Shown: positions 6,364 through 12,000 of the stretch, piece by piece
How positions within the stretch are numbered: the first letter of the stretch is position 1
Layout of the letters: each line of letters begins with the position of its first letter
DNA from: Bacteroidaceae bacterium
GTDB taxonomy: Bacteria > Bacteroidota > Bacteroidia > Bacteroidales > Bacteroidaceae
Direction of reading: 5' to 3'
DNA length: 12,000 nt
Assembly: GCA_900770705.1 (NCBI GenBank)
Contig: CAAGLF010000029.1
Location: forward strand, 1-12,000
Position numbers and translations under genes: made by a program
The notes under the pieces: generated by a model
Databases searched by the model: none
Seen by the model: only the letters and a program-made list of their open reading frames with translations
What the model was told of the DNA's origin: nothing

Positions 6364-6385
6364 CGTGAAACGTTTTACTTTCACG
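6364..6385. promoter_or_regulatory. Inverted repeat over the purA -33 region, possible operator
   Basis: CGTGAAA (6364-6370) and TTTCACG (6379-6385) are perfect inverted repeats eight bases apart. An overlapping palindrome, GTGAAAC/GTTTTAC (6365-6378), is centred on CG and symmetric at six of seven positions, resembling LacI/PurR-family operators. It occupies the place where the -33 element would lie. No regulator for it is in the window. Confidence 0.35.
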
Positions 6386-6400
6386 GAGATAATTCAAACT

Positions 6401-6452
6401 TTCGGGCCCGAAGAAAAAATTTCTGCGGCGTCAGGAAAAATTTCTACGGCAC
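6401..6452. repeat. Two 21-base A-tract units after the DUF389 gene
   Basis: Units at 6411-6431 and 6432-6452 share GGAAAAATTTCT or GAAAAAATTTCT followed by GCGGC or ACGGC, exactly 21 bases apart. A perfect 12-base palindrome, TTCGGGCCCGAA (6401-6412), adjoins and overlaps the first. On the minus strand this gives two T-runs right after the DUF389 stop codon, so a termination role is possible. Confidence 0.7.
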
Positions 6453-7816
6453 TATTTCTGCCCTTGTACGATGGCCCAGAAGACGACCAGGCTGTCCGCC
6501 TTCACCCGCGCCTGCAACCACTCGGAGAAGCGTTGCTGCTCGGCAGACGACAAGCGCTTCCGGGCGTCGATTCCCACCGTGGCCACGACATAGCGGCGCA
6601 GCAGGGTGGTGTCGCGGCTCACCTCCGCCACCTTCGACAGTCCCAGCGTCTGCACCTGCGGAAAAAGAGCCTGGCACTCCGGCCGCATTTCCACGCACAA
6701 AGCCTCATAGCGGGTGTACGACTGCAACTGTTCGGACAAGGAGGCCGCCCGGGCAGAGAGTTCCGCCAACTGCTTCCGTTCTCCCTCCCGCCCGGAGCTC
6801 AACTGCGTCAGGCGCTGACTGAGGCGCAGTATACTGTCGGACTGCTCGCCCTGAAAGACACTCAGCTGATAGCCTCCCAAACCGTAACTCTCCATCCTGC
6901 GCGAGGCTTCGGCCTGCATACGCTGGGGTATCTCCCTGCCTACCGCCACTACCCGCAACACAGCGTTCGCCTCGTCGACATCCGTCGACACAATCTGCGT
7001 ACCTACCTGCGTAAGTTCCGTCTTCAGAAAACGGTTCAGCTTGTTGTCGAAAATACTTTTGCGCACAATGCCCGCCGTCATAACCGCCGCCGGAAGCATT
7101 GTCACCACCGCCACACCCATTATGACGCGCTGCGTACGGCGGGCCACGACGGGAGAGGAGAACTCCCGACGGTGGAAATGCAACAGACGCACACCGGCAT
7201 ACGTGGCCAGACTGATAAAGACGGTATTGATGAAGAATAAATAGAACGCACCCAGGAAGTAAAGAAAATGTCCGGTGGCCAAACCATATCCGGCCGTGCA
7301 GAGCGGCGGCATCAAGGCCGTGGCAATCGCCACGCCGGGAATGACATTTCCCTTGCCCCGCGTACACAGCGCCACGAATCCCGCGGCACCGCCACACGTA
7401 GCTATCAGCACGTCGTAAATAGTGGGCGAGGTACGAGCCAGAAGTTCCGACTGCGCTTCACCCAGCGGCGTGATCAGAAAATACACCATCGCCGTCAGCA
7501 CACTGATGAGCGTAGCCAGGCCAAAGTTCCTGGTCGCCCGCTTCAAGAGTTCCAGGTCGTTGATACCCACAGCGAGCCCTATGCCGATAATAGGACCCAT
7601 CAAAGGCGAAATTAACATCGCGCCAATAATCACTGCCGTAGAATTGACATTCAACCCCAACGAAGCTATGAAAATGGCGAATATAAGTATCCACAAATTG
7701 GCGCCGCGGAAAGTCACCCCGCTACTGATTTGCGCGACAATCGTGCCTTCATCCTCCTTATCAGGAAGCACATCGAAAAACACAGCTACCCTGCTGATAA
7801 AATCTGCTATCTTCAT
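6452..7816 (-). CDS. DUF389 (TIGR00341-like) integral membrane protein
   Basis: The product is 454 residues. A short cytoplasmic N-terminus (1-38) leads into about seven hydrophobic segments, at roughly 41-58, 61-86, 99-116, 134-151, 156-175, 184-208 and 231-250. The family signature VIIGAMLISPLMGPIIGIG lies at 62-80, with GVAIATALMPPLCTAGYGLA at 161-180. The remaining 200 residues are soluble; about 325-365 (SDSILRLSQRLTQLSS... LSARAASLSEQLQSY) are probably coiled coil, and the segment around RRYVVATVGIDARKRLS resembles a small alpha/beta domain. DUF389 proteins have no settled function; a transport or channel role is only a guess. It is transcribed alone, divergently from the tRNA-Ser. Confidence 0.9.
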   Translation of the reverse strand: MKIADFISRVAVFFDVLPDKEDEGTIVAQISSGVTFRGANLWILIFAIFIASLGLNVNSTAVIIGAMLISPLMGPIIGIGLAVGINDLELLKRATRNFGLATLISVLTAMVYFLITPLGEAQSELLARTSPTIYDVLIATCGGAAGFVALCTRGKGNVIPGVAIATALMPPLCTAGYGLATGHFLYFLGAFYLFFINTVFISLATYAGVRLLHFHRREFSSPVVARRTQRVIMGVAVVTMLPAAVMTAGIVRKSIFDNKLNRFLKTELTQVGTQIVSTDVDEANAVLRVVAVGREIPQRMQAEASRRMESYGLGGYQLSVFQGEQSDSILRLSQRLTQLSSGREGERKQLAELSARAASLSEQLQSYTRYEALCVEMRPECQALFPQVQTLGLSKVAEVSRDTTLLRRYVVATVGIDARKRLSSAEQQRFSEWLQARVKADSLVVFWAIVQGQK

Positions 7817-7929
7817 ACGCTCAATTATTTACGTCGGCCACCACCTTCCGGCCATAAGCCAACGTCTTTTTTTCCAACACAGACGGTTTCTCCAGTCCCC
7901 GACGCGCGGGGAGGCCCGAACTTTTGGTG

Positions 7930-7937
7930 CGAAAATA
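7930..7937 (-). promoter_or_regulatory. Weak candidate -7 element for the DUF389 gene
   Basis: TATTTTCG on the minus strand matches TAnnTTTG except for one base, 113 bases before the ATG at 7816. The nearest CTTG lies 25 bases upstream, which is too far. No better candidate lies closer to the gene. Confidence 0.25.
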
Positions 7938-8070
7938 GCCCATTTTTTCCTTTTCGCCGCAGCAAGCATGTTTTTTTTCGATGATTTCAGCGTTTACCAC
8001 GTATCTCACCGGCATTTACGCCCCTCAAATCTGCATTTTTCGGGTCAAGAAACAGATTTTTCAGCCCACC

Positions 8071-8104
8071 CTTGGGTGTTTTTCAAAAATATGTATTATC
8101 TTTG
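8071..8104 (+). promoter_or_regulatory. Promoter of tRNA-Ser
   Basis: TATCTTTG at 8097-8104 is a perfect -7 element. CTTG at 8071-8074 lies 22 bases upstream, one or two bases more than usual. Transcription would start about 40 bases before the tRNA. Confidence 0.65.
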
Positions 8105-8151
8105 CACCCGCTAAGACGGAAATAGTCCGTCGAAAGTTCAACCTGCCACAA

Positions 8152-8239
8152 GGAAAGGTGCTCGAGTGGTTGAAGAGGCACGCCTGGAAAGCGTGTAACC
8201 GCCTAAAGCGGTTCGTAGGTTCGAATCCTATCCTTTCCG
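8152..8239 (+). tRNA. tRNA-Ser (anticodon GGA)
   Basis: Acceptor arms GGAAAGG (8152-8158) and CCTTTCC (8232-8238) pair fully, with discriminator G at 8239. The anticodon stem CACGC/GCGTG encloses the loop CTGGAAA, giving anticodon GGA, which reads UCC and UCU. A long variable arm (AACCGC/GCGGTT) typical of class II tRNAs is present, and the T-loop is TTCGAAT. The 3' CCA is not encoded; the next bases are CAA. The length is 88 bases. Confidence 0.97.
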
Positions 8240-8240
8240 C

Positions 8241-8288
8241 AAACGAGAGCCGAAGCGTTACAAACAATGCTTCGGCTCTCGTTTTTTT
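8241..8288 (+). terminator. Strong intrinsic terminator after tRNA-Ser
   Basis: Bases 8241-8256 pair perfectly with 8269-8284 (core CGAGAGCCGAAGC with GCTTCGGCTCTCG), a 16-bp stem with a 12-base loop. The downstream arm runs straight into seven T residues (8282-8288). Confidence 0.93.
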
Positions 8289-8320
8289 GCATTCCTCCGC
8301 AGGAAGCGCGCGTACAGACG

Positions 8321-8354
8321 AGTGGCGCAACCCTCTTGCGAAGGTTGCGCCACT
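8321..8354 (-). terminator. Hairpin after tRNA-Gln, possible terminator or processing signal
   Basis: AGTGGCGCAACC (8321-8332) and GGTTGCGCCACT (8343-8354) form a perfect 12-bp stem with a 10-base loop, three bases past the tRNA 3' end. On the minus strand no T-run follows. It may act as a 3' processing barrier or an atypical terminator between the two convergent tRNAs. Confidence 0.5.
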
Positions 8355-8357
8355 TTG

Positions 8358-8429
8358 TTGGGGTACCCGGACTCGAACCAGGAAAGACAGGACCAGAATC
8401 TGTAGTGTTGCCAATTACACCATACCCCA
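8358..8429 (-). tRNA. tRNA-Gln (anticodon CTG)
   Basis: Read on the minus strand, the acceptor TGGGGTA pairs with TACCCCA, with discriminator A at 8358. The D-stem is GTGT/ACAC. The anticodon arm is ACAGA-TTCTGGT-CCTGT, giving anticodon CTG (reads CAG). The variable loop is CTTT and the T-arm is CCTGG-TTCGAGT-CCGGG. The length is 72 bases and CCA is not encoded. The closing pair of the anticodon stem (positions 31 and 39) is an A-C mismatch. Confidence 0.95.
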
Positions 8430-8479
8430 AACAGGTGAGTTTCTCGGCCTGAGAATACTCTTTTGCTGAATTGCGAGTG

Positions 8480-8511
8480 CAAAAGTAGGGCTTTGTTTTT
8501 AATCCTGCAAG
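8480..8511 (-). promoter_or_regulatory. Promoter of tRNA-Gln
   Basis: On the minus strand CTTG (8511-8508) is followed after 20 bases by TACTTTTG (8487-8480). This has the same layout as the perR promoter. The leader before the tRNA would be about 45 bases. Confidence 0.7.
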
Positions 8512-8578
8512 TTTTTCGCCGAAAAACTGCGAAAAAACTTTTTCCCTGCACGTATATCGGCGAAAGAACTGCCGCGCA

Positions 8579-8641
8579 AAGAAAAATTTCTGCGGCGGAA
8601 AACAAAAATACAAGGCCCGAAATTTCCACTACCAGGCCGCC
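8579..8641. repeat. 21-base A-tract units after the acetyltransferase gene
   Basis: Three successive 21-base units lie at 8579-8599, 8600-8620 and 8621-8641. The first has AAGAAAAATTTCTGCGGCGG, nearly the same as the unit at 6411. The second has ACAAAAATACAAGGCCCGA, nearly the same as 1744-1762. The third is diverged (CAGGCCGCC end). They start just past the acetyltransferase stop codon; the rest of 8430-8578 holds the tRNA-Gln promoter and T-rich inverted sequence (GTTTTTCG/CGAAAAAC at 8511-8527). Confidence 0.72.
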
Positions 8642-8645
8642 ACGT

Positions 8646-9212
8646 TCACAAGGTGCGGACGACCTTCGCCGGATTGCCGACGGCGACGGAATTGGCCGGT
8701 ATGTCGTTCACCACAACGCTGCCAGCCCCTATCGTCACGTTGTCGCCGATGGTGACGCCGGGCAGTATGGTCACACTGCCTCCTATCCAACAATTGTGTC
8801 CGATGGTGACGGGTCTTGCCCACTCCATTCTGGTATTCCGTTCCTCGGGATTCGTGCTGTGGCACGCGGTATAAATGCTCACGTTGGGCCCAATGAAGCA
8901 GTCGTTGCCAATTGTCACATCCGCCTCATCGAGCACTGTCCAGGCAAAGTTGGCGAAGAAACGTTTTCCCACGCGGATATGCTTCCCATAGTCGCAGTAG
9001 AAAGGCTGGTTGATGAAGGTGTCCGCGTCGCATACGCCCAGTATCTCGTGCAGCTTCCGGTTCCGCTCGTGCAGCGATGTAGGCCGGATCTGATTGTACT
9101 CCCAGCAGCGGTCTTTCGTTTCGTTGAGCAATTTCAGCAAATAGGGGTCTACCGCCGAATAGACTTCGCCTGCCCGCATTTTCCGGTACTCCGTATCTTC
9201 CGTCTTGTCCAT
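8646..9212 (-). CDS. Maltose/galactoside-type sugar O-acetyltransferase
   Basis: The product is 188 residues from the ATG at 9212 (MDKTEDTEYRKMRAGEVY). An open extension to 9263 would run through the terminator hairpin of the upstream gene, so it is rejected. The N-terminal helix region with MRAGEVYSAVDPYLLKL matches the Mac domain of maltose/galactoside acetyltransferases. A left-handed beta-helix of hexapeptide repeats follows (VGKRFFANFAW, VTIGNDCFIGPNVSIY, VTIGHNCWIGGSVTILPGV, IGDNVTIGAGSVVVNDI). His118 in YTACHSTNPEERN matches the catalytic histidine of LacA, and the C-terminus AVGNPAKVVRTL binds the coenzyme in relatives. It transfers acetyl from acetyl-CoA to a sugar hydroxyl in the cytoplasm; the natural acceptor is unknown. 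I see no clear promoter. Confidence 0.92.
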   Translation of the reverse strand: MDKTEDTEYRKMRAGEVYSAVDPYLLKLLNETKDRCWEYNQIRPTSLHERNRKLHEILGVCDADTFINQPFYCDYGKHIRVGKRFFANFAWTVLDEADVTIGNDCFIGPNVSIYTACHSTNPEERNTRMEWARPVTIGHNCWIGGSVTILPGVTIGDNVTIGAGSVVVNDIPANSVAVGNPAKVVRTL

Positions 9213-9235
9213 ATCCGTCGTCGTCAAAGGGTTTT

Positions 9236-9285
9236 CAAAAAAGAATTGCTCCGACCCTTGCACTGCAAATGAGCCGGAGCAATTC
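9236..9285 (-). terminator. Intrinsic terminator after the nucleotidyltransferase gene
   Basis: GAATTGCTCCG (9243-9253) and CGGAGCAATTC (9275-9285) form a perfect 11-bp stem with a 21-base loop. On the minus strand a run of six T residues follows at once. It lies about 55 bases past the nucleotidyltransferase stop and just upstream of the acetyltransferase start. Confidence 0.88.
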
Positions 9286-9340
9286 CATAGTGTCTATTTA
9301 TCTGTATTTTCTGCAACAGCCGGTCCCCCGGACTATCACA

Positions 9341-10255
9341 TTATTTGAACATATTGTCGGGATAGACGCCGTCATCGGCCAGTTTCTGGAACTTGGCCAC
9401 TACGCCCGGACGATCTTCGGGATAGGTAACGCCGAACCACTTGGAGGTAGTGTCGAGAACCTCGCAGGTAGCCGTTCCGTCGTTGATGAGTTTGTCGACC
9501 ATCAAGGGGATAAAGAATTCGCTCTTGAGGTTTTCCATATTTTTCGGGTCGGAAAGGAACGTTTTGAAGTATTCCACGCTGTGTTCAAAGTAGTCCGGCG
9601 TGAATCCCCAGAAGTTCATAGAAACGGGCGTGGTGTCAGGGATGGCTACCCACTCGTCATTTTCATCCAGATACTTGACAACGCCGTCGAAACGCTGGAT
9701 TTTCGTGCGTTCCACAACGCTTGTCAGGTGATGCTGGTCGTCATTTTCGCATACGCCGCGGCTCACGGTTCCGCTGTCGGAGAGTGTGTTTCCTACGCGG
9801 AAGCCAACCATTGCGTACTTGCCGGTACTGCCTTCGGGAAGCTCGCTCAGGAATTTTCCCATCACCTGAAATGCGTCTCTGTCGTAGAAATCATCGCAAT
9901 TCAGCACGGCGAACGGTTCTTTGATGACGTCTTTTCCCATCATCACGGCGTGGTTGGTTCCCCAGGGCTTGGTACGTCCCTCGGGGCAGGTGAAGCCTTC
10001 GGGAAGCGCGTCAAGTGCCTGGAATACGAGTTCGCAGGGAATGTGTCCTTCGTACTTGGAGAGTACTTTGTCGCGGAATTCCTGTTCAAAGTCCTTACGG
10101 ATGACAAATACGAGCTTTCCAAATCCGGCGTTGATGGCGTCGTAGATAGAATAGTCCATAATAGTTTCGCCATGAGGGCCGAGACCGTCAAGCTGCTTGA
10201 GGCCACCGTAGCGGCTTCCCATTCCTGCAGCGAGGAGGAAGAGTGTTGGTTTCAT
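9341..10255 (-). CDS. Sugar-phosphate nucleotidyltransferase-like protein
   Basis: The product is 304 residues. The N-terminal FLLAAGMGSRYGGLKQLDGL (6-25) is the nucleotide-binding loop of the NTP_transferase family, with Lys20 the usual catalytic lysine. TKPWGTNHAVM (95-105) contacts the base in relatives, and FAVLNCDDFYDRDAF (115-129) carries the metal-binding aspartates. GVCENDDQHHLTSVVE and VSMNFWGFTPDYFEHSVEYFK are typical of a conserved Bacteroidota group. It likely makes a nucleoside-diphosphate sugar from a sugar phosphate for envelope or capsule synthesis; sugar and nucleotide cannot be read from sequence. It is a single-gene unit with its own -7 element, a leader of about 60 bases and a strong terminator. 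Confidence 0.9.
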   Translation of the reverse strand: MKPTLFLLAAGMGSRYGGLKQLDGLGPHGETIMDYSIYDAINAGFGKLVFVIRKDFEQEFRDKVLSKYEGHIPCELVFQALDALPEGFTCPEGRTKPWGTNHAVMMGKDVIKEPFAVLNCDDFYDRDAFQVMGKFLSELPEGSTGKYAMVGFRVGNTLSDSGTVSRGVCENDDQHHLTSVVERTKIQRFDGVVKYLDENDEWVAIPDTTPVSMNFWGFTPDYFEHSVEYFKTFLSDPKNMENLKSEFFIPLMVDKLINDGTATCEVLDTTSKWFGVTYPEDRPGVVAKFQKLADDGVYPDNMFK

Positions 10256-10320
10256 TGGATTTGACTGTATTAAGGTTAAAGTTGGTTGCCGTTTTCCGCC
10301 GGTTGGCGGGTAGTATGGCG

Positions 10321-10328
10321 CAAAGCTA
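10321..10328 (-). promoter_or_regulatory. -7 element for the nucleotidyltransferase gene
   Basis: TAGCTTTG on the minus strand matches TAnnTTTG, 65 bases before the ATG. No good -33 is seen; ATCG is nearest to the expected position. A perfect 10-base palindrome, TCTCCGGAGA (10356-10365), lies just upstream of the -33 position. Confidence 0.5.
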
Positions 10329-10399
10329 CGAAATAATTGTTTACTGCGATAGAAATCTCCGGAGAAATGTCACTTCGGCGTTTCTTTCCGTGCTCCACG

Positions 10400-10747
10400 T
10401 CATTCAAGGTCGCCCAGTTCACGCCGTATGTCGACCAGTTCGGCGCGTATCTCCCGGAGTTTCTGGAGCACCTGCGAGGTCTGTGCCACTCCCTCGTGGT
10501 TCTTGCGTAGCAGCTGGCCTGCCGCGGAGAGTTTCATCCCCCTGACTTTCACGAGGTCGTATATCAGGCGGATTTGAGCGATATCTTCCTTGGTGTACTG
10601 GCGTATGTTCCGGCCGCTCTTGTGCGGACGGATTTGCGGGAACTCCTTCTCCCAGAAGCGGAGGAGCGTCGGGTTGACGTCGAACATCTCTGCGACTTCC
10701 CCGATGGAGTAGTAGAGTTTCAGGTCTTTGTCCGGATGGGGCGCCAT
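10400..10747 (-). CDS. MerR-family transcriptional regulator
   Basis: The product is 115 residues. LYYSIGEVAEMFDVNPTLLR (11-30) is the MerR helix-turn-helix, followed by FWEKEFPQIRPHKSGRNIRQYTKEDIAQIRLIYDLVKVRGMKLSAAGQLL, the wing and the second helical pair of the MerR DNA-binding domain. The C-terminal 30 residues (VLQKLREIRAELVDIRRELGDLE) are a short amphipathic coiled coil for dimerisation. There is no effector domain and no cysteine, so this is a small MerR type common in Bacteroidota, not a metal sensor; targets are unknown. I see no clear promoter or terminator in the 104 bases separating it from the M64 gene, so it may be partly co-transcribed with that gene. Confidence 0.92.
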   Translation of the reverse strand: MAPHPDKDLKLYYSIGEVAEMFDVNPTLLRFWEKEFPQIRPHKSGRNIRQYTKEDIAQIRLIYDLVKVRGMKLSAAGQLLRKNHEGVAQTSQVLQKLREIRAELVDIRRELGDLE

Positions 10748-10851
10748 AGGCTGACTGGTTTTGGTATATCTGTGGCGAATTTACGCATTTTCGCGGATTT
10801 AGCCTCTTTTTTTGACGAAAGATTGCACTTTCAGGCGGTGCGGGACTGCTT

Positions 10852-12000
10852 TCAGCGGGTATAGAAGTCGACCAGCCTCCGGATGGCGCGCTGGCATACG
10901 GGGCAGAAGGCGGGGCACTCGTTGGTCTTCATCCGGCAGTCGTTGTAGGCGCGGAAGACGCCTTTCGACTGATAGCCGCCGCCTTCGTAGACGCCGATTT
11001 TCGCGTTGTCGGAGGTAGGGGGTGTGGGCCGCGGAGTTCCGGCGGGCAGCAAGTCTTCCCACTTGTCTCCGAAGCGGGTCAGGGTGGTGAGGTTCTGTTC
11101 CCAGGGTTCGACATCGGCGTAATACATAGGGGCATACTGGTCGTCGTAGTAGTACTCGTCGCCCAGACCGGCAAAGCTGTGACCGAATTCGTGGACAACG
11201 ACGGGGCGGAAGGCCTTGTGGCGTGCCGTGGTGAGGGTGTAAGAGTTGTAGATGCCTCCGCCGCCGTACGTATCGGTGTTGGCCAATATAATAATGTGTT
11301 CGTAGGGCAGCCCGGCCAGCAGGTCGTGCAGCCGGCAGAGCGACAAGGTAGTGAGATAGCGTTCGGAGTAGAACGTGTCGAAGTGGCTGCCGACCGCCGT
11401 GCGGCGCCAGTTGCCCTCGCGGGGCACGGAGACACCGCTTTCGTCGCTCTCGGCGGCCACAGCCACGAAGTTGAAGCGGTCGCGGAGCGAGGCAAACGGC
11501 TCGTGCGCCAGGATTTGCTCTACGGCAACGGCGGCGTGCTGATAGAAGTCGGCCATTTCCGGGCGGGTATAGCCTTCCGCCACGATGGCCACGTCGATGG
11601 CTTCGTTCGACGCTCCTCCCCGATGGAGCATACGGGTCTCGGGCAGGCGGGCAGGCGTTTTGGCTATCAGGATGTCGGACGGACGGATTTCGTGGACGCA
11701 GGAGGTCATCACGCGGCCGCGGTTGTCGAAGAGTTCGACGGCCAGCGTGGCCGGTACACGGGGCATCGGCAGGAGGAATACGTTTTCAAAACTGCGGGGC
11801 ACGCTGACAGCCTCGGCTGTCGTCAACCATTCCTGAAACAGCGTGGAGAAACTGGTGCGATAGAGCACGGGGCCCTCGCCGCCGGCGCTGTCCGTCCCGT
11901 CGGGAAGGGCTCGCAGCGTGATTTGTCCGTTGCCCTTGAGCGGCAGGCTGTCGAGATGATGGTGTCTGCCCGCCCAACCCTCGAGTTGGTGCAGGCGCGA
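10852..12000 (-). CDS. M64-family zinc metallopeptidase, N-terminus missing
   Basis: The frame runs open from the stop at 10852 to the window edge, giving 382 residues. The GTG at 11868 is inside the gene, because the frame continues upstream without a stop (first visible residues SRLHQLEGWAGRHHH). About 100 residues of an N-terminal beta domain come first. The peptidase domain follows, beginning near EAIDVAIVAEGYTRPEMADFY. The zinc site HEFGH is encoded at 11179-11193 in VVVHEFGHSFAGLGDEYYYDD, where the following Asp is a candidate third ligand. The C-terminus YNDCRMKTNECPAFCPVCQRAI is typical of M64. The founding member cleaves IgA, but most Bacteroidota members have no known substrate. Secretion is expected, though the signal peptide lies outside the window. 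Confidence 0.93.
   Translation of the reverse strand, partial: SRLHQLEGWAGRHHHLDSLPLKGNGQITLRALPDGTDSAGGEGPVLYRTSFSTLFQEWLTTAEAVSVPRSFENVFLLPMPRVPATLAVELFDNRGRVMTSCVHEIRPSDILIAKTPARLPETRMLHRGGASNEAIDVAIVAEGYTRPEMADFYQHAAVAVEQILAHEPFASLRDRFNFVAVAAESDESGVSVPREGNWRRTAVGSHFDTFYSERYLTTLSLCRLHDLLAGLPYEHIIILANTDTYGGGGIYNSYTLTTARHKAFRPVVVHEFGHSFAGLGDEYYYDDQYAPMYYADVEPWEQNLTTLTRFGDKWEDLLPAGTPRPTPPTSDNAKIGVYEGGGYQSKGVFRAYNDCRMKTNECPAFCPVCQRAIRRLVDFYTR

Larger units (their letters stand above)
7817..8151. other. Divergent intergenic region between the DUF389 gene and tRNA-Ser
   Basis: No credible gene is present in these 335 bases. On the minus side there is a weak -7 candidate, TATTTTCG (7937-7930). 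A hairpin, TCCCCG (7896-7901) with CGGGGA (7907-7912), would fall in the DUF389 leader. CTGCGGCGAAAAGG on the minus strand near 7948-7962 faintly resembles the 21-base repeat. On the plus side AAATCTG (8027-8033) pairs with CAGATTT (8053-8059), and the tRNA promoter follows. Confidence 0.55.

Noticed and set aside
5092..6822. 576-codon open frame on the plus strand
   Set aside because: It is antisense to purA and the end of the DUF389 gene, crosses the intergenic repeat and purA promoter, and shows no recognisable domain.
8203..8629. Minus-strand frames of 117-136 codons around the tRNAs
   Set aside because: They translate straight through tRNA-Gln and tRNA-Ser (for example GVWCNWQHYRFWSC, a well-known tRNA mistranslation) and are not genes.
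9269..10264. 331-codon open frame on the plus strand
   Set aside because: It is antisense to the nucleotidyltransferase gene, whose catalytic motifs are complete on the minus strand.
10784..10851. Terminator between the M64 and MerR genes
   Set aside because: Only a weak GCAC/GTGC pairing is present, and the nearby homopolymer is A, not T, on the minus strand.

Overview
The window looks like a chromosomal segment of a Bacteroidales-type bacterium (phylum Bacteroidota), moderately GC-rich in genes and AT-rich between them. This rests on the protein families (GHL10 lipid/secretory glycosidase-like protein, secreted TPR protein, M64 peptidase, Bacteroidota-type purA and nucleotidyltransferase) and on the promoters. 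Several intergenic regions carry the Bacteroidota primary-sigma -7 element TAnnTTTG, in three cases with a TTTG/CTTG -33 element 20 bases upstream. Genus cannot be fixed from sequence alone. Every protein gene is on the minus strand; only one tRNA is on the plus strand.

Layout, left to right (minus-strand transcription runs right to left). 1-152: promoter and possible first codons of a leftward gene outside the window. 153-1733: secreted GHL10 glycoside-hydrolase-like protein. 1742-1866: an array of about six 21-base units, ending in a terminator hairpin. 1896-2840: secreted TPR protein. 2992-3474: Lrp/AsnC regulator. 3600-4151: reverse rubrerythrin. 4208-4651: PerR-type Fur-family regulator, preceded by a PerR-box-like palindrome. 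4891-4952: a perfect 23-bp inverted repeat downstream of purA. 5035-6312: purA. 6452-7816: DUF389 membrane protein. 8152-8239: tRNA-Ser(GGA) on plus, convergent with tRNA-Gln(CTG) at 8358-8429 on minus. 8646-9212: maltose/galactoside-type O-acetyltransferase. 9341-10255: nucleotidyltransferase. 10400-10747: MerR-type regulator. 10852 to the right edge: C-terminal part of an M64 metallopeptidase.

The clearest functional unit is the peroxide-response pair: a Fur-family protein with all five PerR metal ligands, an operator-like palindrome just downstream of its -7 element, and a reverse rubrerythrin (predicted NADH-dependent peroxide reductase) 56 bases downstream with no promoter of its own that I can see. 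The rest is housekeeping (purA, tRNAs), envelope or secreted functions, and regulators.

The most unusual DNA feature is a family of 21-base A-tract repeats. It occurs in four separate intergenic regions, each time just after the stop codon of a minus-strand gene. I saw no defence system, CRISPR array, prophage or insertion sequence.
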